From NCBI RefSeq assembly GCF_009707545.1, contig NZ_WLYK01000005.1:124001-188000 (forward strand): a stretch of 64,000 nucleotides of DNA, given 5' to 3'. The notes under the pieces are model-generated. The model was given only the letters and a program-made list of their open reading frames with translations. It did not search any database and had not been told where the DNA came from. Made by a program: the position numbers and the translations under genes. The stretch's first letter is position 1, and the number at the start of each line of letters is the position of its first letter. Shown here piece after piece: positions 1 to 7,266 of the stretch. The stretch is from Nakamurella alba (lineage in GTDB: Bacteria > Actinomycetota > Actinomycetes > Mycobacteriales > Nakamurellaceae).

Positions 1-540
1 CTGGCAGCGCTTCTGGAGATCCAGGCATCCCGGAACGCCGCGCGGGTCGGCCCCGACGGTACGCCGGTGCTGCTGCTGGACCAGGACCGCACCCGCTGGG
101 ACCCGCTGCTGATCCGCCGCGGGCTGTCCGCCCTGGCCCGCGCCGAGCAGCTGGGCGGGGCCGGCGGGCACTACGCCCTGCAGGCAGCGGTGGCCGCCTG
201 CCACGCCCGGGCCGCCCGCCCGGAGGACACCGACTGGCAACGCATCGCGATGCTGTACCAGGCGATCTCGTCCCGCTGGCCGTCGCCGGTGGTCGAGATC
301 AACCGTGCGGTGGCCGTCTCGTTCGCCGACGGCCCGGCGGCCGCGCTGGAGATCCTGGACCGGCTGCCGGACTCGCCGGCGCTGCGCAGCTACCACCTGT
401 TGCCCAGCGTGCGCGGCGACCTGCTGTCGAAGCTGGGACGCACCGCCGACGCCCGCGCGGAATTCCAGCGGGCGGCGGCACTCTCGCGCAACGAACAGGA
501 GCGCGCCCTGTTGCTGGCCCGGGCCGACGGGCTGACCTGA
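1..540 (+). CDS. ECF RNA polymerase sigma factor, C-terminal part (cut by window start)
   Basis: The reading frame is open from base 1, so the N-terminal sigma-2/sigma-4 domains lie outside the window. The visible 179 residues match the long C-terminal extension (DUF6596-type, helical, TPR-like) of the ECF42/SigJ-like sigma factors: a LLEIQASRNAAR helix, a LLLDQDRTRWD segment, HYALQAAVAACHA, then the EINRAVAVSFADGPAAALEIL helix pair and a final TPR-like helix. In this family the extension is thought to regulate sigma activity, and the genes usually sit beside a YCII or DGPF-domain protein; that partner would be upstream and cannot be seen. The family call is firm. The target promoters are unknown. 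Confidence 0.85.
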   Translation: MAALLEIQASRNAARVGPDGTPVLLLDQDRTRWDPLLIRRGLSALARAEQLGGAGGHYALQAAVAACHARAARPEDTDWQRIAMLYQAISSRWPSPVVEINRAVAVSFADGPAAALEILDRLPDSPALRSYHLLPSVRGDLLSKLGRTADARAEFQRAAALSRNEQERALLLARADGLT

Positions 541-560
541 CCGCGCCCCGCCGCCGACAG

Positions 561-1169
561 TCAGCGGAGGACCCGGTACACCTGGTGCGTCACCAGCGAG
601 GTCGCCCGGGACGACACCTGCTCCAGGTCGACCGACGGCACCCGGTCGAAGAGCCGCTCACCGGAGCCCAGCACGACCGGCGAGATATGCAGGCGCAGTT
701 CGTCGATCAGCCCGGCGGCCAGGAACTGGTTGACCGTGGTCGCGCCGCCGGCGATCGCCACCCGGTCACTGCCGGCCGCCTGCGCCGCGGCGACCGCGAG
801 GTCGAAAGCCGGCCGGATCCCGTTCACGAAGGTGAACGAGGTCCCGCCGGCCAGCTCGAACGACTCCCGCTCGTGGTGACTGAGCACGAACACCGGCGCG
901 CCGTACGGCGGGGTGTCGCCCCACCAACCGGTCCAGGACAGGTCGAACGACCCGCGGTCCGGGCCGAACATGTTGCGCCCCATGATGTACGAACCGGCGC
1001 CGCCGATACCGGCCAGTTCCGCGGCGCTGGCCTCGCCGTCCTCGAACATCCAGCGGATCAGCGCGTCGACCTTGCCGTCGCCGAAAGGCTTCTCGGCGCT
1101 CTGCCGCGGTCCGGCGGCGAAACCGTCGATCGAGATGCTGAGGTCGGTGGTGACCATCGGGGTAGCCAT
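561..1169 (-). CDS. RibD C-terminal / dihydrofolate-reductase-fold protein
   Basis: A 202-residue protein of the YyaP/YwjB-like group, an NADPH-dependent reductase fold related to the C-terminal domain of RibD. Visible motifs are SIDGFAAG near the N-terminus, MGRNMFG, VLSHHERE, and the diagnostic IAGGATTVNQFLAAGLIDEL followed by the SPVVLGSGERLFD strand-turn. The ATG at 1169 was chosen because the homologous part begins at MVTTDLS; the longer open frame upstream has no family similarity. It is the last gene of a minus-strand operon with YdeI-like, AHSA1 and ArsR genes (10-bp gap to the YdeI-like gene). The substrate is unknown; such proteins are rarely true folate enzymes. Confidence 0.85.
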   Translation of the reverse strand: MATPMVTTDLSISIDGFAAGPRQSAEKPFGDGKVDALIRWMFEDGEASAAELAGIGGAGSYIMGRNMFGPDRGSFDLSWTGWWGDTPPYGAPVFVLSHHERESFELAGGTSFTFVNGIRPAFDLAVAAAQAAGSDRVAIAGGATTVNQFLAAGLIDELRLHISPVVLGSGERLFDRVPSVDLEQVSSRATSLVTHQVYRVLR

Positions 1170-1179
1170 GCGCTCCAGG

Positions 1180-1752
1180 CTACTTGTAGTGCAGCTCGCC
1201 CACCGCGGCCTTGGCCACCACGTCGGCGATCCGGGCGGCCCGGGTGGCCGGGGTCTTGATGGCGGAGATCCGGAAGTAGACGCGGAACCGCTCCACCGCC
1301 GGCAACCCGGCGAGGAACGCTGCCGCAGCGGGATTCTCGTCGAGCGCGGCCTGCAGGTCCGGCGGAGCTGCCGCACCCTTCTGCCGGTACGCCGCGTCCC
1401 ACCGGCCGTCCGCCTTCGCCCGCTCGATCTCGGCCAACCCGCCGGGGCGCATCCGGCCCTCGTCGATCAGCCGGGCCACGTGCCCCTGGTTGATCTGCGA
1501 CCACGGGCTGTTCTTCCGCCGCGGGGTGAAGGCCTGCAACGTGTAGTCGTCGTCGAGCCGGCCGGCCTGACCGTCGATCCAGCCGTGGCACAGGGCCACG
1601 TCCAGCGCCTCGGACCAGGTCATGCCCGGTGCCGACGAGCTCTTCTTCCGCAGTTTGAGCCGCACCCCGCCGTCGTCCGGCTCTCCGGACAGGTAGGCCT
1701 CCCACTCCGGCACGGTGAGATCCAGGATCGGCTTGTCCGCGAAGCTCACCAT
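1180..1752 (-). CDS. YdeI/OmpD-associated family protein
   Basis: A 190-residue cytoplasmic protein of the YdeI/OmpD-associated family. Visible are the N-terminal WEAYL segment, the conserved W-x-E-AL-D-x-AL-C-GWIDGQ block, FTPRRKNSPWSQIN (typical of the family), and the C-terminal FRISAIKTPATRAARI helix. Homologues have been linked to resistance against cationic peptides, but the molecular role is not known. The ATG at 1752 follows the AHSA1 gene after 18 bp, so the gene is read with the ArsR-controlled operon. ArsR, AHSA1 and YdeI genes often occur together in actinobacteria, which points to a shared stress or small-molecule response. Confidence 0.85.
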   Translation of the reverse strand: MVSFADKPILDLTVPEWEAYLSGEPDDGGVRLKLRKKSSSAPGMTWSEALDVALCHGWIDGQAGRLDDDYTLQAFTPRRKNSPWSQINQGHVARLIDEGRMRPGGLAEIERAKADGRWDAAYRQKGAAAPPDLQAALDENPAAAAFLAGLPAVERFRVYFRISAIKTPATRAARIADVVAKAAVGELHYK

Positions 1753-1770
1753 GTGTGGGATCGTCCCACG

Positions 1771-2301
1771 TCAGGAGGCGGCGAGCCCGCCCGCCACCGT
1801 CTCCAGCGCGTCGTAGGACTCCTGCATGCCGTCCTCCATGCCGCTGGCGACGATCATGTCGCGGGTCTGCTGGTCCGGGCAGTCGACGAGCACGGACAGC
1901 TGGGTGCCGCCGCCGGCGTCGGCGAAGGTGTCGGTGTTGACCGCCACGCCGTCCGGCGCACCCTCGAAGATCTCCGTCTTGACGATCTTCTCGCCGTCGA
2001 CGATCTCGGAGAACTCGCCGTGGAAGCCGACCTCGAAGCCCTCGTTCGCCACCAGCACGTACCGGTAGCTGCCGCCGACCCGCAGATCGATCTCGGCCGA
2101 GGTGACCTGGCCACGCTGCCCGGCCCACCACTTCTTCACCAGCTCCGGGGTGGTCCAGGCGCGCCAGAGCAGCGCCCGCGGGGCGTCGAAGTGGCGGGTG
2201 ATCAGGATCTGGGTGTCCGACGGCAGGGACACGGTCGCCTTGCCACTGTGGTGGGGGGCACTGTGCCGTTCGGTGTTGTGAGTGCTGGTGCTGCTGGTCA
2301 T
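1771..2301 (-). CDS. SRPBCC domain (AHSA1-like) protein
   Basis: A 176-residue START/Bet v1-like protein of the activator-of-Hsp90-ATPase-homologue group. Typical motifs are ITRHFDAPRALLWRAWTTPELVKKWW near residue 35-60, RVGGSYRYV, GEFSEIVDGEKIVKTE and, near the C-terminus, GMEDGMQESYDALE. The fold makes a hydrophobic ligand pocket; the ligand is not known. The ATG at 2301 overlaps the ArsR stop (ATGA), so the two proteins are translationally coupled, a very common ArsR-AHSA1 pairing. The residues ahead of the family domain (about 30) are low in conservation, so a slightly later start cannot be excluded. Confidence 0.9.
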   Translation of the reverse strand: MTSSTSTHNTERHSAPHHSGKATVSLPSDTQILITRHFDAPRALLWRAWTTPELVKKWWAGQRGQVTSAEIDLRVGGSYRYVLVANEGFEVGFHGEFSEIVDGEKIVKTEIFEGAPDGVAVNTDTFADAGGGTQLSVLVDCPDQQTRDMIVASGMEDGMQESYDALETVAGGLAAS

Positions 2302-2690
2302 GACTGCTCCTCCGGGTGCTGGGATCCGACATCGGGTGGTCGGACTGCGGGGGTCCCGCTCTCCGCGGCGGCCAGTTCGGCCAGCACCTCGTCGAGCAGG
2401 TCGAGACGTTCGTTCCAGAGATCCGAGTAGCCGGCCAGCCACTCGTGGATCTCGCGCAGGGGACGGGCGTCGACGCGGTAGACCCGCTGCCGCCCGTCGT
2501 CCCGCACCTGCACCAGCCCGACGTCGCGGAGCACCTTGAGGTGCTTGGAGACGACCGGCTGGGCGACACCGAGCGCGACCACCAGATCGCCGACCGGCCG
2601 CTCCCCGCGCACGAGCACGTCGAGGATCTGCCGGCGGCGCGGTTCGGCCACCGCGTTGAACGCGTCGGTGGTGGTCGCTGCCCTGGCCAT
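2298..2690 (-). CDS. ArsR-family winged-helix repressor
   Basis: A 130-residue ArsR/SmtB-type DNA-binding protein. It opens with AVAEPRRRQILDVLVRGERPVGDLV (helix 1-2), followed by the recognition region GVAQPVVSKHLKVLRDVGLVQVRDDGRQRVYRVD and a C-terminal dimerisation helix. No metal-binding cysteine motif is present, so it belongs to the non-metal group usually found beside AHSA1 proteins. It is the first gene of a four-gene operon (to 561). The start at 2690 has no leader: a good promoter (-35 at 2720-2725, -10 at 2697-2702 on the minus strand) ends six bases before the ATG. A 6-6-6 inverted repeat in the promoter spacer suggests autorepression. Confidence 0.92.
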   Translation of the reverse strand: MARAATTTDAFNAVAEPRRRQILDVLVRGERPVGDLVVALGVAQPVVSKHLKVLRDVGLVQVRDDGRQRVYRVDARPLREIHEWLAGYSDLWNERLDLLDEVLAELAAAESGTPAVRPPDVGSQHPEEQS

Positions 2691-2696
2691 GCCACG

Positions 2697-2725
2697 AACA
2701 TATGCCTATAACGGCATACGTGCAA
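2697..2725 (-). promoter_or_regulatory. Promoter and candidate ArsR operator, leaderless start
   Basis: On the minus strand TTGCAC (2725-2720) and TATGTT (2702-2697) are separated by exactly 17 bases. Only six bases lie between the -10 box and the ATG at 2690, so the transcript should start at or within a base or two of the start codon (leaderless). Inside the spacer and reaching the -10 box is a perfect inverted repeat, TATGCC-N6-GGCATA (2701-2718), placed where a bound dimer would block RNA polymerase. The promoter and repeat are seen directly; ArsR binding is inferred. Confidence 0.65.
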
Positions 2726-2764
2726 GACCCCGACAGCGGGTGGCTTCCGGGAGCCGGGGGGGAA

Positions 2765-3505
2765 TCAGCCGGCGTAGAGCGCCTGGCAGGCGGGCAACGC
2801 CTCGACGGCGTCCTGCAGGTCCGGGCTCACATCCGTCCCGGACAGCTGCTGGAGCGGGCCGTCGGCAGCCAGCTCGTCCTCCAGCCCGAGCAGCACGCTG
2901 GTGTCGCCCTCGGCGAGCGCGTCGGCGGCGTCGGTGAACAGGGTGCCCATCCGGTCGAAGCCGTCCACCACGTTCGCGGCGTACTCCTCGCCGCCCGGGA
3001 AGGTGGGCGGCGGCACGTCGGCCAGGTCGGTGGACAGGGTGGTCATCAGCGCGCCGAACTCGGAGAAGGCGTCGATGACCGCATCGGCACTGCTCAGGGA
3101 CTCCATGTCGTCGGCGAGATCGGTGAGCGGCTGCGCACCCTCGCACATCGCGGTGAACCAGGCCGTTGTCTGCAGGTCCAGCGGCCCGGAGCCACCCACG
3201 GTGGTGCTGGCCGAGATGCTGCCGAATGGATCCGGCGCCACGGACCGATCGGTGTCCCCGGTGACAGGAGTCCTCGTGGTGGCAGTGGTCGCCGCGGCAG
3301 TGGTCGCCGCCGTGGCAGTGGTCGGCGTCGTCGACGCGACCGGGGCCGACGTCGGGATCGAGGACGAGGTGGCCGGGGATGCTGCCCCTTCGGCGGTGCG
3401 GGCGATCCCGCTGACCGCGGACGCGCAGCCGGCCAGCAGCAGCACCGTCCCGGCCGCTCCGGCTGCGACGAACGCCCCGACCGCATTCCGCGCACTGCGC
3501 GCCAT
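2765..3505 (-). CDS. Putative lipoprotein, paralogue of the next gene upstream
   Basis: A 246-residue exported protein of unknown function. The N-terminus has a signal peptide ending in a lipobox (LLAGC), so it should be a lipid-anchored surface protein. A Thr/Ser/Ala-rich linker (about residues 35-85) precedes a helical domain with ASTTVGGSGPLD, AWFTAMCEG, PLTDLADDM, GGEEYAANVVDGFDRMGTLF, and a final PACQAL. The same blocks appear in the same order in the gene at 3668-4345, so the two are tandem paralogues. The ATG at 3505 was preferred over 3511 because a GGGGG purine tract lies six bases upstream. It does not resemble a binding protein of any transporter I can name. Confidence 0.75.
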   Translation of the reverse strand: MARSARNAVGAFVAAGAAGTVLLLAGCASAVSGIARTAEGAASPATSSSIPTSAPVASTTPTTATAATTAAATTATTRTPVTGDTDRSVAPDPFGSISASTTVGGSGPLDLQTTAWFTAMCEGAQPLTDLADDMESLSSADAVIDAFSEFGALMTTLSTDLADVPPPTFPGGEEYAANVVDGFDRMGTLFTDAADALAEGDTSVLLGLEDELAADGPLQQLSGTDVSPDLQDAVEALPACQALYAG

Positions 3506-3593
3506 CGTCATCCCCCACCCGATCACCGCGGCTCACTGCCGACGGCCCCATCATGCCCGGCCCGGGGAGGCCCGGACGACGAACGGTGCACGA

Positions 3594-3638
3594 ACACCCG
3601 CAGGCGTGACCGTTCGGAACGGTCACGCCTGCGGGTGT
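3594..3638 (-). terminator. Perfect 21-bp-stem hairpin between lipoprotein genes
   Basis: Arms 3594-3614 and 3618-3638 are perfectly complementary around a three-base loop (cgg). It lies 30 bp past the stop codon of the upstream minus-strand lipoprotein gene and about 90 bp before the next one, so it most likely terminates or attenuates transcription between them. There is no T-tract, as is common for actinobacterial terminators. Confidence 0.75.
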
Positions 3639-3667
3639 GGATCGTGCGTGGTGCTGCGGGCGACGGA

Positions 3668-4345
3668 TCAGCCGCCCATGGTGGTGAGGGCCTTGCAGGC
3701 CGGCAGCTCGGCGACAGCCTGCTTCAGCTCCGGCGTGGCGTCGAACCCGGCGAGCTGCTGCAGCGGTCCGTCGGCCTGCAACGACTCCTGCAGCTTCTGC
3801 AGGCCGGCCGGGTCGTTCTTCGCGATGGCGTCGGCCGCCTCGGTGAAGGCGGTGCCCAGCTGCTTGAAGCCCTCGATGGCCTTGGTCGCGAACTCCTCGC
3901 CGCCGTCGAAGGTGGGTGCGGGCTGGCCCTCGAGGTCCGAGGCGGTCTGCGTCAGAGCGGTGCCGGCCTCCTCGATCTTCTTGGCGACCTGGGACGGGTC
4001 GGATCCCGTCATGCCGTCGCCCATCTCGGTCAATGGCGTGACGCCTTCGCACATGGTGGTGAACCAGGCCGCCGAGGCCTCGTCCAGACCTTCGCCACCA
4101 CCGACAGTCGTGGTCGCCGACGGGTTGCTCATCTCGGAGCCGCCGGTGTCCTCCGACGTCGCCGTGTCCTCCGACATGCTGGTGTCCATGCCGGTGCTGG
4201 TGTCCATGCCGCCCGAGGTGGCCTCGGCGGAGGTGGTGACGGCGGGTGCGGTGGTGGCGGCACCGCCACTGGTGTCCGACCCGCACGCGGCGGCGAGCAT
4301 CACTGCACCGCCGATCGCAATCGCCCCGATCATCCGACGCATCAT
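3668..4345 (-). CDS. Putative lipoprotein, paralogue of 2765-3505
   Basis: A 225-residue exported protein of unknown function. The signal peptide ends in a lipobox (MLAAACGS). A low-complexity Thr/Ser/Met/Gly/Asp linker follows (repeats of the type SGGMDTSTGMDTSMSEDTATSED), then the shared helical domain: TTTVGGGEGLDEAS, AWFTTMCEGVTPLTEMGDG, PTFDGGEEFATKAIEGFKQLGTAFTEAADAIA, ADGPLQQLAGFDATPELKQAV and PACKAL. Start: ATG at 4345 has a GGAG eight bases upstream; a GTG three codons earlier (4354) with AAGGA upstream is an alternative. Together with its neighbour it looks like a recent tandem duplication whose linkers diverged and domains stayed similar. Confidence 0.75.
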   Translation of the reverse strand: MMRRMIGAIAIGGAVMLAAACGSDTSGGAATTAPAVTTSAEATSGGMDTSTGMDTSMSEDTATSEDTGGSEMSNPSATTTVGGGEGLDEASAAWFTTMCEGVTPLTEMGDGMTGSDPSQVAKKIEEAGTALTQTASDLEGQPAPTFDGGEEFATKAIEGFKQLGTAFTEAADAIAKNDPAGLQKLQESLQADGPLQQLAGFDATPELKQAVAELPACKALTTMGG

Positions 4346-4638
4346 CGCGCTCACTCCATCCTTGCGTTTCCCGCAGCGCGGTGCTGCGTCGCTTCCGATG
4401 CTGCCCCTCCTGGGAGTTCCCGAAACGTGAATCACCGGAATTCACCGCGACTTCACCCTGCCGGGACGAGCCGGATTGCCGCTGACCTGCAGCGCATCTC
4501 CCAAAGGCGTGACACTCCCGACACTCTCGCGAAAGCGCTGCGAGAAGGCGTTCCGCCGCACTCACTCTCGGACGCCAAGGGCGTGCGGAGCCGCCGTTAC
4601 CACGCACCGTGCCCGCTCCGCAGCGGAACGCCACGATC

Positions 4639-5448
4639 TCAGCTGCGGACTGCCCGGACCGCGGTCCCCTCGATCTCCTCGTCCCGGAACACGGTCGCCG
4701 TCAGGCCGGCCGCAGCGGCGAGCGCCACGTCGATCGCCGCCTGGCGCGGGCTCGACTCCAGCAGGACGGCACCTCCGGGCCGCAGCCACACCGGCGCCGC
4801 GGCCAGGATCCGGCGGTGCAGATCGAGGCCGTCCGCCCCACCGTCCAGCGCGGTCGCCGACTCGTGGTCGCGGGCCTCGGCGGGCATCATCGGGATCTCC
4901 GCCGTCGGGACGTACGGCGCGTTCGCCACCATCAGGTCCACCGTGCCGCGCAGCCCCTTCGGCAACGCGTCGAACAGATCGCCCTGCAGCACCGTCGCCC
5001 GGTCGCCGAGGTTGACCCGCGCGCACGACACCGCACGGTGGTCGATGTCCGCGGCCACCACCTGCAGGTCCGGGCGGACCTGCAGCAGGGCGTCGGAGAC
5101 GGCACCCACCCCGCAGCAGAGCTCGACCACCACCGCGCCGGCGGGCAGGGTCGGCGCCAGCGCCAGGTCGACCAGGATCCCGGTCCGCAGCCGGGGCACG
5201 AAGACCCGCGGGGCCACCGCCAGCCGCCGACCCCGGAACTCGGCCCAGCCCAGCAGGTGCTCCAGCGGCTCGCCGGCCACCCGCCGACCGATCAGCCTCT
5301 CGAGCGCGTCCGGGGTCGCGGCGTGCTCCAGCAGGAGCGCGGCCTCCTCCTCCGCGAAAACGCACCCGGCGGCACGCAGCCGGGCGGCGACCGGCCCCAC
5401 CTCGTCCGCCCCGTGGGCCGCGGCCGGCCCGCCGGTCGGATCGTCCAT
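4639..5448 (-). CDS. PrmC/HemK-like putative protein N5-glutamine methyltransferase
   Basis: A 269-residue SAM-dependent methyltransferase. The N-terminal helical region (to about residue 90) includes GEPLEHLLGWAEFRGRRLAV, typical of the PrmC substrate-binding domain. The Rossmann part has VVELCCGVGAVSDAL (SAM loop), VVAADIDHRAVSCAR and the active-site loop NAPYVPT. PrmC itself has NPPY; the NAPY form is typical of an actinobacterial paralogue annotated as a putative N5-glutamine methyltransferase, so release-factor methylation should not be assumed. Start: ATG at 5448; a TTG at 5460 is an alternative and neither has a strong ribosome-binding site. It is monocistronic. Confidence 0.8.
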   Translation of the reverse strand: MDDPTGGPAAAHGADEVGPVAARLRAAGCVFAEEEAALLLEHAATPDALERLIGRRVAGEPLEHLLGWAEFRGRRLAVAPRVFVPRLRTGILVDLALAPTLPAGAVVVELCCGVGAVSDALLQVRPDLQVVAADIDHRAVSCARVNLGDRATVLQGDLFDALPKGLRGTVDLMVANAPYVPTAEIPMMPAEARDHESATALDGGADGLDLHRRILAAAPVWLRPGGAVLLESSPRQAAIDVALAAAAGLTATVFRDEEIEGTAVRAVRS

Positions 5449-5893
5449 CCGGTCATCCAATCACCGGGCGTCACCCCACCCGGCCGGCAGCGCCGACGAC
5501 CGGCCGGGCGCGGCACCTGCGACACCTACGGCACCGGCGTGCCGACCATGCCCGGCGCCGGGCAACGGTGGCCCCCGCGCAACCATGGCGTGACCGCGCC
5601 GGTCGGCGGACAGGGTGACGCCACCCGGGCACCGAGGGTGATCGGCCGTTCACACTCCCAGGTGACGCGGTTCGGTCCGACGCAGGGCACCACCCGCGCA
5701 GACGGGTGTCGGCAGGGCGTGACGCCGGCCTCACTGCTTCCGATGGGTCAACGCGGACAACACTTCTCGGTGTGATCACCGCCGGATCATTTGCCCGGCA
5801 ACACTTGCCGAACACGTGCTAACTTTGCGTCACCGGACCCCGAGAAACAGGGGTGCCGTGGATCGTTGTCAGCCGATCGGGGAAGGATCAGCT
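5449..5893. other. Intergenic region between divergent genes
   Basis: About 445 bp separate the PrmC-like gene and the EAL gene. No convincing coding frame is present; the open frames here have shuffled arginine-rich composition. The last ~130 bp become AT-richer (tcatttgcccggcaacacttgccgaacacgtgctaactttgcg, split here only for reference around 5788-5833) and contain the repeated motif CAACACTT/AACACTTGCCG, so the EAL promoter probably lies there. No riboswitch or tRNA was recognised. Confidence 0.4.
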
Positions 5894-7195
5894 GTGGGCA
5901 GCATGTCGCCGGCGGCCGTCGGACCAAGCGACCTCGCGCCGGCCGCCGATCCGCTGGTGCTCGCCCGCCACACGACCGAGCAGGTGCTCCGGCTCGCCCG
6001 GGAACGCCTCGGCATGGCGCTGGCCTACGTCTCCCACCTCACCGACGAGGAGCAGATCGTCGACCAGGTCGACGGCGACTGGGCCGCCTCGGGGATCCGG
6101 CCCGGCGCCTCGGTACCGCTCGCCGATTCCTACTGCGCGCACGTCGTCTCCGGTGACCTCCCGGCGCTGGTCCCGGACGCCCCGGCGAACCCGGTCGCCG
6201 CCGGGCTCCCGTCGACCGCCGCCATCGGCATCGGCTCCTACGCAACCACGCTGCTGCGCAGCCGGGACGGCGAGATCTACGGCACACTCTGCTGTCTCGA
6301 CCCGCAGCCGCATCCGGAGCTGGGCCGCCGGGACCTCGAGATCCTCTCCCTGCTCGGCGATCTGCTGGCCGACGCGATCGAGAGCGAGCTGACCGAGCGC
6401 CGCCGTGAGACCGAACTGCGGCGCAAGGTCCGCGGTGTCATCGACGGCGGCGGTCCGCACATGGTGTTCCAGCCGCTGTTCAACGTGGACGGGCCGGCGG
6501 TGGTCGGCTACGAGGCGCTGGCCCGCTTCCCGGGCGACTTCCCCGGCCCGGCGGAGTGGTTCCACGCCGCCCGCTCCTGCGGCCTCGGTGTGGACCTGGA
6601 GATCGCCGCGCTGACCCGGGCCCGGGAGGCGCTGGCGGACCTGCCGGACGGCCTGGACCTGGCGATCAACATGTCGGCCGACGCCATCTGCTCCGGCGAC
6701 CTGACCGGACTGCTCGATCCGGCGCAGGCGTCGCGGATCATCATCGAGATCACCGAGCACGAGGAGATCGTCGACTACCAGCGGCTGCAGCTGCGGATCG
6801 CCGAGCTGCGCGCCACCGGCATCCGTTTCGCCGTCGACGACGCCGGCGCCGGGTACGCGGGCATGCGGCAGCTGGTCGAGCTGGCACCCGACATCATCAA
6901 GATGGACTACCACATCACCCACGGCATGGACCGGGACCCGGCCCGGCTGGCGGTGGCCACCGCACTGGCCACCTTCGCCCGCACCACCGGGGCGCACCTG
7001 CTGGCCGAGGGCGTGGAGACCGCCGCCGAGTTCGAGACCGCCGTCGCCCTGGGCATCGGCCTCGCGCAGGGCTACTACCTGGGCCGACCGGCCCGGATGC
7101 CCGACCCCGTGACCAGGGACGACGCCGCGGACCTACCCGTCGCACCGGGGACGACCGGACCGCAGGCCGCCGGCGTCACCGTCTCCGTCGACTGA
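5894..7195 (+). CDS. GAF-EAL cyclic-di-GMP phosphodiesterase
   Basis: A 433-residue soluble signalling protein. A GAF sensor domain fills about residues 15-180 (ADSYCAHVV, TAAIGIGSYATTLL, EIYGTLCCLD). A complete EAL domain follows: YEALARF (E207-A-L), AINMSADA, RIIIEITEHE, FAVDDAGAGYAG, DIIKMDY, LLAEGVET and QGYYLGRP. All metal- and catalysis-related positions of active EAL enzymes appear to be kept, so it should linearise c-di-GMP; there is no GGDEF partner. GAF input suggests control by a small ligand or redox signal. The GTG at 5894 was chosen because GGGGAAGG lies seven bases upstream; ATG 5903 is an alternative. It converges on the giant DUF11 gene. Confidence 0.9.
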   Translation: MGSMSPAAVGPSDLAPAADPLVLARHTTEQVLRLARERLGMALAYVSHLTDEEQIVDQVDGDWAASGIRPGASVPLADSYCAHVVSGDLPALVPDAPANPVAAGLPSTAAIGIGSYATTLLRSRDGEIYGTLCCLDPQPHPELGRRDLEILSLLGDLLADAIESELTERRRETELRRKVRGVIDGGGPHMVFQPLFNVDGPAVVGYEALARFPGDFPGPAEWFHAARSCGLGVDLEIAALTRAREALADLPDGLDLAINMSADAICSGDLTGLLDPAQASRIIIEITEHEEIVDYQRLQLRIAELRATGIRFAVDDAGAGYAGMRQLVELAPDIIKMDYHITHGMDRDPARLAVATALATFARTTGAHLLAEGVETAAEFETAVALGIGLAQGYYLGRPARMPDPVTRDDAADLPVAPGTTGPQAAGVTVSVD

Positions 7196-7228
7196 ACCCG
7201 GGCACGACCGACCGGGCCGGCCCGGCCA

Positions 7229-7263
7229 GGCGGCCGGGCGCACGTCCCGGCCACCCGGCCGCC
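7229..7263. terminator. Inverted repeat between convergent EAL and DUF11 genes
   Basis: A 10-bp perfect inverted repeat, GGCGGCCGGG (7229-7238) and CCCGGCCGCC (7254-7263), with a 15-base loop lies in the 71-bp gap between the two converging stop codons. It is placed to serve as a bidirectional terminator. All-GC stems can arise by chance in such DNA, so confidence is moderate. Confidence 0.5.
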
Positions 7264-7266
7264 GAT

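Noticed and set aside
2702-5593. A 963-codon plus-strand open frame over the two lipoproteins and the PrmC-like gene, and a similar minus frame at 2706-4634.
   Set aside because: The minus-strand genes here have lipoboxes or methyltransferase motifs. The long frames run through terminators and promoters and have shuffled arginine/glycine-rich composition.
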